Assembly (NCBI GenBank): GCA_029261715.1
Contig: JAJDAT010000049.1
Location: 409,142 to 473,141 of the forward strand
Source: Nitrospinia bacterium
Lineage (GTDB): Bacteria > Nitrospinota > Nitrospinia > Nitrospinales > JAJDAT01
Reading direction: 5' to 3'
Length of the DNA: 64,000 bases
Part shown: piece by piece, positions 9,200 to 16,838 of the stretch
Layout: the number at the start of each line of letters is the position of its first letter
Position numbering within the stretch: position 1 is the first letter of the stretch
The notes under the pieces: model-generated
Told to the model about the DNA's origin: nothing
The model's input: only the letters and a program-made list of their open reading frames with translations
The model's database searches: none
Program-made: the position numbers and the translations under genes

Positions 9200-9538
9200 A
9201 TGTCCGAATTTCGGTTCAGAAAAAAAGAGAGGTTGTTGAAGAGAAGCGAGTTTCAAAACGTTCTGAACCAAGGCGAAAAAAGACGGGTCAATTCCATCTG
9301 TACCGTTTTTTGGGTTGGTAATCAATTTGGTTTGAGGCGGTTGGGAATAATCGCGTCAAAAAAAGTTGGGAATGCCCCGGCCAGGAATCGGGCTAAGAGG
9401 AAAATCCGAGAAGTTTTTCGTTTGAATAAATCAAAATTTAAACCCGCGCTAGATATTGTCGTCATTTCCGGCAAAGGAGCCGTTGATCTGCCCTTTTCCA
9501 TTCTGGAAAATAAAATTTCGCGTATTTTACAAGCCTAA
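9200..9538 (+). CDS. rnpA: Ribonuclease P protein component
   Basis: The 112-aa basic protein subunit of RNase P, which helps the catalytic RNA trim the 5' ends of precursor tRNAs. It starts RFRKKERLLKRSEFQNVLNQG and carries the RNA-binding RNR signature region APARNRAKRKIREVFR at about residues 59-75, then LDIVVISG. The length is normal for the family. It begins 4 bases after rpmH in the standard arrangement. Confidence 0.96.
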   Translation: MSEFRFRKKERLLKRSEFQNVLNQGEKRRVNSICTVFWVGNQFGLRRLGIIASKKVGNAPARNRAKRKIREVFRLNKSKFKPALDIVVISGKGAVDLPFSILENKISRILQA

Positions 9539-9601
9539 TTCCTCAAAAACTTGTTTGAGCTGGATTAGCTATTGGCGAAATTGGCTCATTAAACCAAAAC
9601 G

Positions 9602-9814
9602 ATGCTAAATCGAATTGCTATTAGAATTTTGCGGATTTATCAAGCATACGTTGCTCCCTTGTTAATGCCATCCTGCCGGTTTTATCCAAGTTGTTCGGAG
9701 TATGCTGTCCAGTCAATTGACCGTTATGGTTTGCTGCGGTCATTGCTCAGAATATTTTATAGATTGTCACGATGTCACCCTTATTGCGAGGGCGGACATG
9801 ATCCTGTTAAGTAA
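9602..9814 (+). CDS. yidD: Membrane protein insertion efficiency factor YidD
   Basis: A 70-aa small amphipathic protein at the inner membrane that aids YidC-dependent insertion. The diagnostic motif SCRFYPSCSEYA (about residues 24-35) with a following GLLRSLLRIFYRLSRCHPYCEGGHDPV leaves little doubt. It sits between rnpA and yidC as usual. The 63-base gap after rnpA includes a loose inverted repeat (GTTTGAGC with GCTC and AAAC) that may be a weak attenuator. Confidence 0.95.
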   Translation: MLNRIAIRILRIYQAYVAPLLMPSCRFYPSCSEYAVQSIDRYGLLRSLLRIFYRLSRCHPYCEGGHDPVK

Positions 9815-9832
9815 TTTTTTTGGAGGCTAGAA

Positions 9833-11482
9833 TTGGAAAATAGGGCTTTACTCGCCTTTGTGCTTTCGTTTGCTTTTTTCGTTTTTTGGGGATTTTTTCT
9901 CAACTTAATTGAAGACCCTGAAGAAAAGAAAAAGAGACAGGAACAAAGTGAAATTGCTAAAAAGCAATCTGGCGTAAAAAAAACAAAAAAGGCTCCATCC
10001 AATTTGCCTGCTTCGCCTGTTAAACCTGCTTTAAAAAAAGAAGCGGTTTCTGAAGAAAAAGTCGAAGAGTCTAAACCTGCTATGGTATTTGCAGGAGAAG
10101 AAAAAAAGATTACTGTTGATACGGGATTAACTCAATTTGTTTTTTCCAACCGTGGCGGCGTCATCGAACAAGTTTTGATGAAAAAGTATAACTTCGAAGG
10201 CGAGCCTATTAATGTTGTGAATCAGGTTGAAGGGGCAAAATTACCTCTAACTCTGATTTCTAATGACGAGTCCGTTAATGAAATTATGCAGAATGCTTTC
10301 TATGAAACGTCTGCAGAATACCTTGAGCTAAGCGAATCAGTTCAATCGGCTACTCTAACCTTAAAACTTAAACATCAAACAGGTTTAGAGGTCACAAAAA
10401 AATTAACTTTTACTCATAATAAATTTTTGGTTCAGGTGGAGACCGAAGTGTCGTCCTCAGCCAAGAATTTAACGTATTCGATTTTATGGGGACCGGGATT
10501 GGGTGGCGAATTGGCTTCCCATACCGACTATTTTGTTTTTGCCGGAGCCACTACTTTAATAAATGGCGAGCGTTTAGAAACTAATGCAGAGGACGTCTCT
10601 GGAGTATTGGAACATAAAGGGACATTAGATTGGACTGCTTTCCAGAATAAGTACTTTGCCGCAGCTTTGGTTCCGGAGAAAGGTGTTGATTACGCCGAGA
10701 CCTATAAAATCGACGACCAGTTATATGTAGGGCTGTCTTTACAAACGGTAAAATCAGCGGCTTCTTCCTCAATCTTGTTATATGTCGGGACCAAAGAAGT
10801 TTTTCTGTTAGAGGCGGCAGGGCATAAGCTAAATCGTCTTATGGATTATGGTTGGCTAGGAAACAAATTTGCGTTTTTAGTTAAACCTTTGCTAAAAGTC
10901 CTCGCATTTTTCTACGATGTTTTTGGAAATTATGGTTGGGCTATTATCTTTCTGACGATAGTCATCAAAATTATATTTTTCCCGCTTACGCATAAAAGTT
11001 TTAAATCGATGAAGGGCCTGCAAAAAATCCAACCCTACGTCAAAGTGATTCAAGAGCGGAATAAAGATAATCGTCAAAAGATGAACGAGGAAATGATTGA
11101 GCTATACAAAAAGCATCAGGTTAATCCATTAGGCGGCTGTTTGCCGATGCTTTTACAAATTCCCGTGTTTATCTCTCTCTATCACGCCCTGTTTTTTTCC
11201 ATCGAATTGCGCGGCGCTCCGTTTATGGGGTGGATCACGGATCTTTCGGTAGCGGACCCTTATTATGTTACTCCGGTTTTGATGGGCGTGACCATGTTTT
11301 TACAGCAAAAAATGACTCCATCTGTTGGCGACCCGGTTCAACAAAAAATAATGTTGATGTTGCCAATTGTGTTTACTTTCTTATTTGTTACATTTCCCGC
11401 CGGCTTAGTTATTTATTGGACTATAAATAATCTTTTGACTATTGCCCAACAGTATTATATTTACAAAGTTGCGAAAGATTGA
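9833..11482 (+). CDS. yidC: Membrane protein insertase YidC
   Basis: A 549-aa inner-membrane insertase/foldase that inserts proteins alone or with SecYEG. The start is TTG at 9833, supported by GGAGG 6 bases upstream. The domains are an N-terminal TM helix (about residues 5-22), a Lys/Glu-rich linker, a beta-sandwich periplasmic domain (about 85-330, the long Gram-negative form), and then the conserved five-TM core. The core includes YGWAIIFLTIVIKIIFFPL, KSMKGLQKIQPYVKVIQE, NPLGGCLPMLLQIPVFISLY and a final FPAGLVIYWTINNLLTIAQQ. The large periplasmic domain confirms a diderm host. Confidence 0.97.
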   Translation: MENRALLAFVLSFAFFVFWGFFLNLIEDPEEKKKRQEQSEIAKKQSGVKKTKKAPSNLPASPVKPALKKEAVSEEKVEESKPAMVFAGEEKKITVDTGLTQFVFSNRGGVIEQVLMKKYNFEGEPINVVNQVEGAKLPLTLISNDESVNEIMQNAFYETSAEYLELSESVQSATLTLKLKHQTGLEVTKKLTFTHNKFLVQVETEVSSSAKNLTYSILWGPGLGGELASHTDYFVFAGATTLINGERLETNAEDVSGVLEHKGTLDWTAFQNKYFAAALVPEKGVDYAETYKIDDQLYVGLSLQTVKSAASSSILLYVGTKEVFLLEAAGHKLNRLMDYGWLGNKFAFLVKPLLKVLAFFYDVFGNYGWAIIFLTIVIKIIFFPLTHKSFKSMKGLQKIQPYVKVIQERNKDNRQKMNEEMIELYKKHQVNPLGGCLPMLLQIPVFISLYHALFFSIELRGAPFMGWITDLSVADPYYVTPVLMGVTMFLQQKMTPSVGDPVQQKIMLMLPIVFTFLFVTFPAGLVIYWTINNLLTIAQQYYIYKVAKD

Positions 11483-11560
11483 TCCAAGGAAATCCTTAAG
11501 GATTGTCCACTCGATGAGCGTTGCCTTTAGAAGGTATAAGTCGCCTTGAAGGTCTAACCA

Positions 11561-12943
11561 ATGGATAAGACTAACGAAACAATAGCCGCTATTGCAACTC
11601 CGCCTGGAGCGGGAGGAATCGCCGTAGTAAGGTTAAGCGGTTCTCAATCAAAAAACATCGTCGCTAAATTGTTTCGCTCGTTAGTTGAGCCTGATCTTTG
11701 GAAACCGAGAACGGCCTACTTTGGAAGAATCTTTGATCCCGATAGTAAAGGTGATATAGACGAAGTATTAGTCACTTGGTTTAAAGCTCCAAAAAGTTTT
11801 ACCGCAGAAGATATTATCGAAATATCGTCGCATGGCGGCGTCTATGTAACATCGCGAATCCTACAATTAGTTCTTCATCATGGAGCGCGTTTGGCCGAAC
11901 CGGGTGAGTTTACGAAACGCGCTTTTTTAAACGGTCGACTAGATTTGTCACAGGCGGAAGCCGTGTCCGATCTCATCAACGCTTGTTCTGAAAAATCCCT
12001 TCAAATAGCGTTAAGCCAGCTACGCGGTAACCTATCCCAAAGCGTTAACGAAATTTATCAAGAATTGGTCGAGGTGTTGTCGCAAGTGGAAACGGCGATA
12101 GACTTTCCCGAGGAAGGTCTAGAGTTTGAGGTAAGAAAACAACTCATCGACAAAGTTCAAAAAGTAGGAGACAAATTAGACAGCTTAATTCGATCATTCG
12201 ATCAAGGAAAGATATTTAGAGAAGGCGCGAGGATAGCTTTAACGGGCAAACCCAATGTTGGCAAGTCGAGTTTATTAAATACTTTGTTAAAAGAAGACCG
12301 CGCAATTGTTACTTCCATTCCAGGCACGACGCGAGATTCTCTGGAAGAGCGAATTCGAATTAAGGATATTCACGCTTGTATTACAGATACGGCGGGTTTT
12401 AGATCTAACCCCGATGCGATTGAACAAGAGGGGATTAATCGCGCGCGCGAGGTTTTAGAAAACGCAGATTTGGTTTTAGCTGTTTTTGACGGTTCAAATT
12501 CGTTAGACGATAACGATGAATTGGTGATGAAAGAAGTTGGAACCCTGCCAAAAATTACTTTGATAAATAAATCAGATTTGGAAAGTGGATTGGATCAAAC
12601 TCAATTTCCAGAAGCGTTTTCTAAATCGACAATTCTAAAAGTTTCCGCAAAGGATCAATCTGGAATTGAAGAGTTGTTTGACGAGATATATAAAAAAGTA
12701 GTGAGCGATAAAGCGGTAGCCGGAGAATCCAACATTATTGTGCGAGAACGCCACCGAGATCAATTGCGTCGCGCATTTGAGTCGTTAAAAATAGTTTGCG
12801 ACACGTTAGGAAATAATCTTTCTGAAGAATTCATAGCGGTCGATATAAACTCTGCCCTGGACTGCTTAGGAACTATCATCGGCAAAACCTTCCAAGAAGA
12901 CCTTCTTCATCAAATATTTAACGATTTTTGTATTGGAAAATAA
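11561..12943 (+). CDS. mnmE: tRNA uridine-5-carboxymethylaminomethyl modification GTPase MnmE
   Basis: A 460-aa GTPase that, with MnmG, modifies U34 of certain tRNAs. It has the N-terminal formyl-THF-binding domain (IAAIATPPGAGGIAVVRLSG), a central helical domain, and an inserted G domain with G1 GKPNVGKSS (about residues 229-237), TT in GTTRDS, G3 DTAGF and G4 NKSD. The C-terminus CIGK carries the catalytic Cys at residue 457. The length is normal. It follows yidC after 78 bases, with jag missing from between them, and mnmG does not follow. The gap holds a perfect 12-bp palindrome, ATCCTTAAGGAT (11492-11503). Confidence 0.97.
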   Translation: MDKTNETIAAIATPPGAGGIAVVRLSGSQSKNIVAKLFRSLVEPDLWKPRTAYFGRIFDPDSKGDIDEVLVTWFKAPKSFTAEDIIEISSHGGVYVTSRILQLVLHHGARLAEPGEFTKRAFLNGRLDLSQAEAVSDLINACSEKSLQIALSQLRGNLSQSVNEIYQELVEVLSQVETAIDFPEEGLEFEVRKQLIDKVQKVGDKLDSLIRSFDQGKIFREGARIALTGKPNVGKSSLLNTLLKEDRAIVTSIPGTTRDSLEERIRIKDIHACITDTAGFRSNPDAIEQEGINRAREVLENADLVLAVFDGSNSLDDNDELVMKEVGTLPKITLINKSDLESGLDQTQFPEAFSKSTILKVSAKDQSGIEELFDEIYKKVVSDKAVAGESNIIVRERHRDQLRRAFESLKIVCDTLGNNLSEEFIAVDINSALDCLGTIIGKTFQEDLLHQIFNDFCIGK

Positions 12944-13052
12944 AAGGCGTTAACAACCTTATTTTCTAAACTTCCTTTTCTAATTCTTATCTTTTTCAGT
13001 TTTAAAACTAAAAAACTAATAAGATAAAATGTAAGATTACTTATATTTTTTG

Positions 13053-13081
13053 TTGACAATTTATATAAGTTTTATTACTAT
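13053..13081 (+). promoter_or_regulatory. Predicted sigma70 promoter
   Basis: TTGACA at 13053-13058, spacer of exactly 17 bases, then TACTAT at 13076-13081. It lies over 400 bases upstream of the next gene, so its transcript would have a long leader or be a separate RNA. Confidence 0.5.
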
Positions 13082-13180
13082 TTAGTGATGGCAAATAAAA
13101 AAACTTTCAAAGTTTAGAAACTGGTTTATTAATAAAAACGTTAAGTAAAAGCAGTCTAAGTTTAGATGGCTCCCCACGCG

Positions 13181-13221
13181 CGTCATTCTGACGACCATCG
13201 GGAGGAAGAATCTCGCCTCGA
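13181..13221 (+). repeat. Degenerate dispersed repeat, copy 1
   Basis: Reads CGTCATTCTGACGACC and then GGAGGAAGAATCTCG. The outer ATTCT/AGAAT halves are inverted, so it can fold. It resembles copy 2, about 150 bases downstream, and the inverted copy at 15044-15090 (CGTCATCC and GAAGGATCT on the minus strand). The general form CGTCATTCTGA...GAAGAATCTC is a widespread bacterial dispersed-repeat pattern. Confidence 0.5.
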
Positions 13222-13332
13222 TTCAATAAAATTAATTCCTTTTTTGATTCTGAAAAATCCCACAATTTTATCTAAGCGAGTGCCTCGTATTGTGTGTTAA
13301 TTAGGGAAAACTAGAATTACAGAGTCCCTTTT

Positions 13333-13377
13333 GTGTGTCGTTCTGATGACTATCAAGAGGAAGAATTTAGCCTTGGA
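13333..13377 (+). repeat. Degenerate dispersed repeat, copy 2
   Basis: GTCGTTCTGATGACTATC followed by AAGAGGAAGAATTTAGCC, a diverged match to the copy at 13181 in the same orientation. Several substitutions suggest that it is no longer active. Confidence 0.45.
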
Positions 13378-13488
13378 CTTTTGTTTTTAATCAGTTCCTT
13401 GAAAGCAACTTCAACACAAAACAATCTAACAAAAAATAAAATGAGTTTAGAAGAAAAAACTCACTAGATAGAGAAAGGCAGTAGTGTT

Positions 13489-13719
13489 ATGAGTGATAAG
13501 CATTATGGTCATTTTGACCTGACCAAACGTGAGTTTTTTGCGGTAATGGCTATGAAGGGACTTTGCGCAAGCGGTAAATTAAGTATAGGAGCCTATATGA
13601 CGACAGCCTCCACCGCTGTAAAACAAGCCGACGCCTTAATGAGAGAACTAGAAAAAAAGCCTGAAGAAGAACGCCCAGAACACAAACACAAACATAAGCA
13701 TCATCACCACGGTAAATAG
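13489..13719 (+). CDS. Small phage-like protein with His-rich tail
   Basis: A 76-aa protein. The N-terminal half (LTKREFFAVMAMKGLCASG, then TTASTAVKQADALMRELEK) has the layout of small proteins common in phage genomes: a YFAAxAMQGLL-type helix followed by AVxxADAxxxEL. The C-terminus is an acidic stretch and then an alternating His/Lys tract ending in four His, a likely metal-binding tail. A moderate ribosome binding site (GAAAGG) lies upstream of the ATG. It stands alone between repeat-containing AT-rich flanks with no other phage gene, so it may be a remnant or a domesticated gene. Function unknown. Confidence 0.65.
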   Translation: MSDKHYGHFDLTKREFFAVMAMKGLCASGKLSIGAYMTTASTAVKQADALMRELEKKPEEERPEHKHKHKHHHHGK

Positions 13720-13854
13720 GTGGAATCTGATTTCATTATTTGAAAATATTGATTTCTTATACCTCTTAGGGCAAGTTCATTCGATGAATTTGATAAAAGT
13801 ACTCAATTCTCAAAAGATTTTAGTAAAGCATTTTTAAAAGATCTCATAAAATAG

Positions 13855-13885
13855 CAAAAAGGAGGCTGGGTTTTCCCGACCTCCC
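13855..13885 (-). terminator. Rho-independent terminator, minus strand
   Basis: Stem GGAGGctGGG / CCCgaCCTCC with a TTTT loop at 13861-13885. On the minus strand it is followed by CCTCCTTTTTGC, a short T-run. There is no T-run on the plus side, so it acts for minus-strand transcription. The only minus-strand candidate it could serve is the 21-aa frame just upstream. Confidence 0.6.
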
Positions 13886-13901
13886 ATGATTTAGCTAACT
13901 G

Positions 13902-13967
13902 CTAGAAATATTCCCACAGCGTTGCTAGAGTTTGAATCAAGGTTAAAAACAGCATGATCCAACCCAT
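13902..13967 (-). CDS. Possible 21-aa hydrophobic peptide
   Basis: On the minus strand, ATG to TAG encodes MGWIMLFLTLIQTLATLWEY plus a final Phe, a single hydrophobic helix bounded by aromatic residues. AAAGGA lies 9 bases upstream of the ATG, and a terminator begins about 17 bases after the stop, so it has the parts of an independent unit. The upstream segment CTTTGGG...CCCAGAAAGG can pair and would partly mask the ribosome binding site. The size and character resemble type I toxin peptides or small membrane regulators, but there is no homology evidence. Confidence 0.42.
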   Translation of the reverse strand: MGWIMLFLTLIQTLATLWEYF

Positions 13968-14068
13968 AACGATTTATCCTTTCTGGGCTTTTACCCAAAG
14001 CCGATTGGACGCCAAGGTCGTCATATTATTAATTAGGTTTCATTGAGCGCATTTTTCAACAAAAAATC

Positions 14069-15025
14069 ATGAAAAAAAGAAATCTTGGATCAAGCGATTT
14101 AAAAGTTTCCCAATTAGGTTTGGGATGTATGGCAATGTCAGAGTTTTATGGCCCCAGCGATCAAAAAGAATGTGTTGAAGTTCTGCATCGAGCGTTGGAA
14201 TTAGGAATTAACTTTTTTGATACAGCCGATGCTTATGGTTCCGGGCGTAATGAAGAGTTATTGCGACAAGCCTTTGAAAGCTCTAGTGAAGAAATTGTTG
14301 TAGCGACTAAATTCGGTATCGTTCGCGATTCGGACGGCGGTATTTCTGGGAGGAACGGTAAACCGGAATACGTTAAAGAAGCCTGTGACGCTAGCTTAAA
14401 ACGATTAGGAAAAGAAACAATCGATCTCTATTATCTTCATCGCGTAGATCCAGAAGTTCCGATTGAAGAGACGGTAGGAGCTATGGGCGATCTTGTGAAG
14501 GCTGGCAAAGTTCGTTATATAGGGCTTAGCGAGGTTGACGGAGATACTTTACGTAAAGCCCATCAAGAATACTCGATAACTGCATTGCAAAACGAATTCT
14601 CTGTTTGGTCACGAGAACCGGAAATCGACACGCTTCCGGTTTGCCGGGAATTAAATATAGGATTGGTTGCTTACAGTCCGCTGGGTAGAGGTTTTCTTGC
14701 AGGAGCTTTTTCCGAGCGTAATGATTTAGCTAAAGACGATCGACGCCTTAATTTGCCGCGTTTCGAAAAAGACGCTTTGGAGAGAAATAACAAGTTTATA
14801 GAAACTCTAAAAGAAATTGCCTCTGGGAAATCCGCGACTCCAGCCCAAATTTGCTTGGCTTATCTTTTTCAACAAGGTGGAGATATATTTCCAATTCCCG
14901 GAACGAGAAAAATTTCTCGGCTTGAAGAAAATTTCGCTGCCTTCAATGTAAAACTTTCGGAAGAAGAGCTAAGACTTATTAACGATCGTTTACCTATTGG
15001 CTCGACTATAGGGACTCGATACTAA
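14069..15025 (+). CDS. Aldo/keto reductase
   Basis: A 318-aa NADPH-dependent TIM-barrel oxidoreductase of the AKR type that includes YhdN and IolS relatives. It starts MKKRNLGSSDLKVSQLGLGC. The catalytic tetrad is complete: D51 and Y56 in FFDTADAYG, K81 in VVATKFG and H124 in YYLHRVD. The cofactor-binding end is present (FPIPGTRKISRLEENFAA). Full length. It is transcribed alone, and a repeat follows the stop at 15044. The substrate is unknown; such enzymes usually reduce aldehydes or ketones. Confidence 0.93.
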   Translation: MKKRNLGSSDLKVSQLGLGCMAMSEFYGPSDQKECVEVLHRALELGINFFDTADAYGSGRNEELLRQAFESSSEEIVVATKFGIVRDSDGGISGRNGKPEYVKEACDASLKRLGKETIDLYYLHRVDPEVPIEETVGAMGDLVKAGKVRYIGLSEVDGDTLRKAHQEYSITALQNEFSVWSREPEIDTLPVCRELNIGLVAYSPLGRGFLAGAFSERNDLAKDDRRLNLPRFEKDALERNNKFIETLKEIASGKSATPAQICLAYLFQQGGDIFPIPGTRKISRLEENFAAFNVKLSEEELRLINDRLPIGSTIGTRY

Positions 15026-15043
15026 TCCAAGGAACTGATTACC

Positions 15044-15090
15044 TAGATCCTTCACTTTCAGACTCATAGTCTGTTCGTTTAAGGATGACG
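15044..15090 (-). repeat. Dispersed palindromic repeat, inverted copy
   Basis: ATCCTT at 15047-15052 pairs with AAGGAT at 15081-15086, and the inner AGACT/AGTCT pairs around CAT. On the minus strand it reads CGTCATCCTT...GAAGGATCTAG, so it belongs with the copies at 13181 and 13333. Lying just after the reductase stop, it could also act as a transcript-end hairpin. Confidence 0.55.
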
Positions 15091-15177
15091 TGATATGTAC
15101 GAGTTGGTTACGCGACGTTCTATTTTCAAGAAACCGTTGATTTTAGTTTAATCAACGAGGGGAATTAGTTATTTGCT

Positions 15178-15618
15178 CTATATTGATAAATTATAATGAT
15201 AAAAGGTATCGTCTTTTTTATACCCCATTGCTTCGTAAAGTTTTTGAGCGGGACTGTTGGAAAATTGAGTTGCTAGTGATAACCGAATAGCTCCAGTTTT
15301 GCGAGCATGTTCTTTTGCGGCTTCCATCAATTGTTTGGCCACGTTTTTCCTTCTATAAGATTCAATAACAAATAGATCGTTTAAGATCCAAATGGGTTTC
15401 ATTGACACTGATGAAAAACTTGGATAAAGCTGCGTAAACCCAGCCATTTGTTCACCATCTATTGCTGTAATAATTACTGAATCTTGGTTCTCTAAGCGTT
15501 CTTTAATAAATGCGGTAGCGCGTTCAACATCTGAAGATTGTTCGTAAAATACTCGATATTGGTTGAGTAATATTGAGAGTTGAGATAGGTCTTTAGAATC
15601 CGCCAAACGTATCTTCAT
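15178..15618 (-). CDS. GNAT family N-acetyltransferase
   Basis: A 146-aa protein with the GNAT acyl-CoA fold: an N-terminal strand-helix (MKIRLADSKDLSQLSILLNQ), a central beta-sheet, and the acetyl-CoA pyrophosphate loop in LFVIESYRRKNVAKQLMEAA (about residues 90-110, a variant of R-x-x-G-x-G/A with Asn-Val-Ala). It ends with the typical NSPAQKLYEAMGYKKDDTF. The acceptor substrate cannot be predicted. Monocistronic on the minus strand, with 217 bases before the MlaA stop. Confidence 0.88.
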   Translation of the reverse strand: MKIRLADSKDLSQLSILLNQYRVFYEQSSDVERATAFIKERLENQDSVIITAIDGEQMAGFTQLYPSFSSVSMKPIWILNDLFVIESYRRKNVAKQLMEAAKEHARKTGAIRLSLATQFSNSPAQKLYEAMGYKKDDTFYHYNLSI

Positions 15619-15835
15619 TTTTTATCCTTATCAGCGTAAACAAACCAAAACTAAAAAGATTTTTTAGTACGGACTTTTAATATTCAATTCGTATCTAGAG
15701 AGACTGTTAATTATCGCCGAGGTGGTGGTCTTCTAGTCCAAAAAATGGGGAACACTTCGCAGGAGCATTTGTCTGGAACATGATTTAATTAGGCTTTAGA
15801 TTTAGCAAATGGATATGTTCTGGTATGTTTTTTTG

Positions 15836-16705
15836 TTATTCTTTGATTTTCTTTTGTCGGTTTTGATAGTAAAAATGTTGCATGCTTTGATAGGGATCAA
15901 TAGAGTCTTGATCTAACGCTTTTTTATCTTCGATATAGAAAGAAAACGAATTTACTTGTTCTCCCACAGCTAAACCGGCATTGCCCAAAAATGGCAGAAA
16001 ATAATTTACGGGATTTAATAAACTGTCTACTGTTCTTCCAAATGCATGACGAGTTGAGGTTGGTCCAAATACAGGTAAAACTAGATACGGTCCGTTAGGA
16101 GTTCCATAACTCGCAAGAGCTTGGCCAAAATCTTCGTCGACAGAATCCAAGCCAGCATAATTTTCCGCTACATCAAATAAGCCGCCAATCCCCGCTGTTG
16201 AATTAATAAGAAATCGACTGAATGTGCGCCCTGATTTTTCGAAATCGCCTTGGGCTGCGCTGCTAACCAACCGAGAAGGCATTCCCAGATTATCAAAGGC
16301 GTTGCGTATTGCTAGTCGAGCTGGTTCTGGAGTGATAAAGCGATAACCCTTGGTCAAAGGCTCGAAGAAGTATTTTTCAATTTTAGAATTAACGCCAAAC
16401 ATATAGCGATTAAAAGACTCGAATCTGTCGTCTACTTTCGGAAGGCTTGCAAAATCGTCGTCAAAAGGATCTTCAGCGTCTTCAAAATCTAATTCTTCAG
16501 CTGGCTTTGGTTGAGATTTTTTTTTCGGTTTTGGTTTTATTTTGGGTTCGGGAGGTTGTAGTGATTTTTTTTCGATATCGATTTCAATCTCTTGTGGGGC
16601 TAATAAAACCGATGCCGACTTATTGGCTTCCGTCGCGCTAATTTGACTAACGGATAAGAGGATTAAACTGAATACAAATAGAAAATTTATAAATCTAAAA
16701 TTCAT
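15836..16705 (-). CDS. mlaA: MlaA/VacJ family outer-membrane lipid-asymmetry protein
   Basis: A 289-aa exported protein of the MlaA family, which removes misplaced phospholipids from the outer leaflet of the outer membrane and passes them to the Mla pathway. Signal peptide (residues 1-25), a basic Pro/Lys linker (about 40-70), then the MlaA domain: RFESFNRYMFGVNSKIEKY, RNAFDNLGMPSRLVSSAAQG, RFLINSTAGIGGLFDVAENY, YLVLPVFGPTSTRHAFGR. There is no lipobox Cys after the signal peptide, so unlike E. coli MlaA it is probably not lipidated. No mlaFEDCB genes are nearby. Confidence 0.93.
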   Translation of the reverse strand: MNFRFINFLFVFSLILLSVSQISATEANKSASVLLAPQEIEIDIEKKSLQPPEPKIKPKPKKKSQPKPAEELDFEDAEDPFDDDFASLPKVDDRFESFNRYMFGVNSKIEKYFFEPLTKGYRFITPEPARLAIRNAFDNLGMPSRLVSSAAQGDFEKSGRTFSRFLINSTAGIGGLFDVAENYAGLDSVDEDFGQALASYGTPNGPYLVLPVFGPTSTRHAFGRTVDSLLNPVNYFLPFLGNAGLAVGEQVNSFSFYIEDKKALDQDSIDPYQSMQHFYYQNRQKKIKE

Positions 16706-16838
16706 AACGAATATGATGAAATAATTTGTAAAAATTATTAATAAAATAGTAGCTCTATTCTATAGGGATTCCAAGGGATAATTTGTTCATTGAAACTTAA
16801 AAAAAATCAAAATTTCAATGATTAAAGGACGTTTTAAT

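Larger units (their letters stand above)
12944..13488. other. 545-bp non-coding region with promoter and degenerate repeats
   Basis: Very AT-rich DNA after mnmE. It contains a good promoter match (13053-13081) and two copies of a degenerate repeat (13181-13221, 13333-13377). A 9-codon frame (ATG at 13088) follows the promoter directly, and a 44-codon frame runs through the first repeat; neither looks like a real gene. The promoter could therefore drive a non-coding RNA or a long leader for the small gene at 13489. Confidence 0.5.
13720..14068. other. 349-bp gap with a possible minus-strand mini-gene
   Basis: The gap separates the His-rich protein from the aldo/keto reductase. It holds a GC-rich hairpin and a 21-codon minus-strand frame (listed separately). 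The remainder is AT-rich DNA without recognisable features; the reductase promoter must lie in its right part. Confidence 0.5.

Noticed and set aside
13164..13301. Frame of about 44 codons running through the repeat copy at 13181
   Set aside because: It is created by the repeat sequence and lacks a ribosome binding site and protein-like character.
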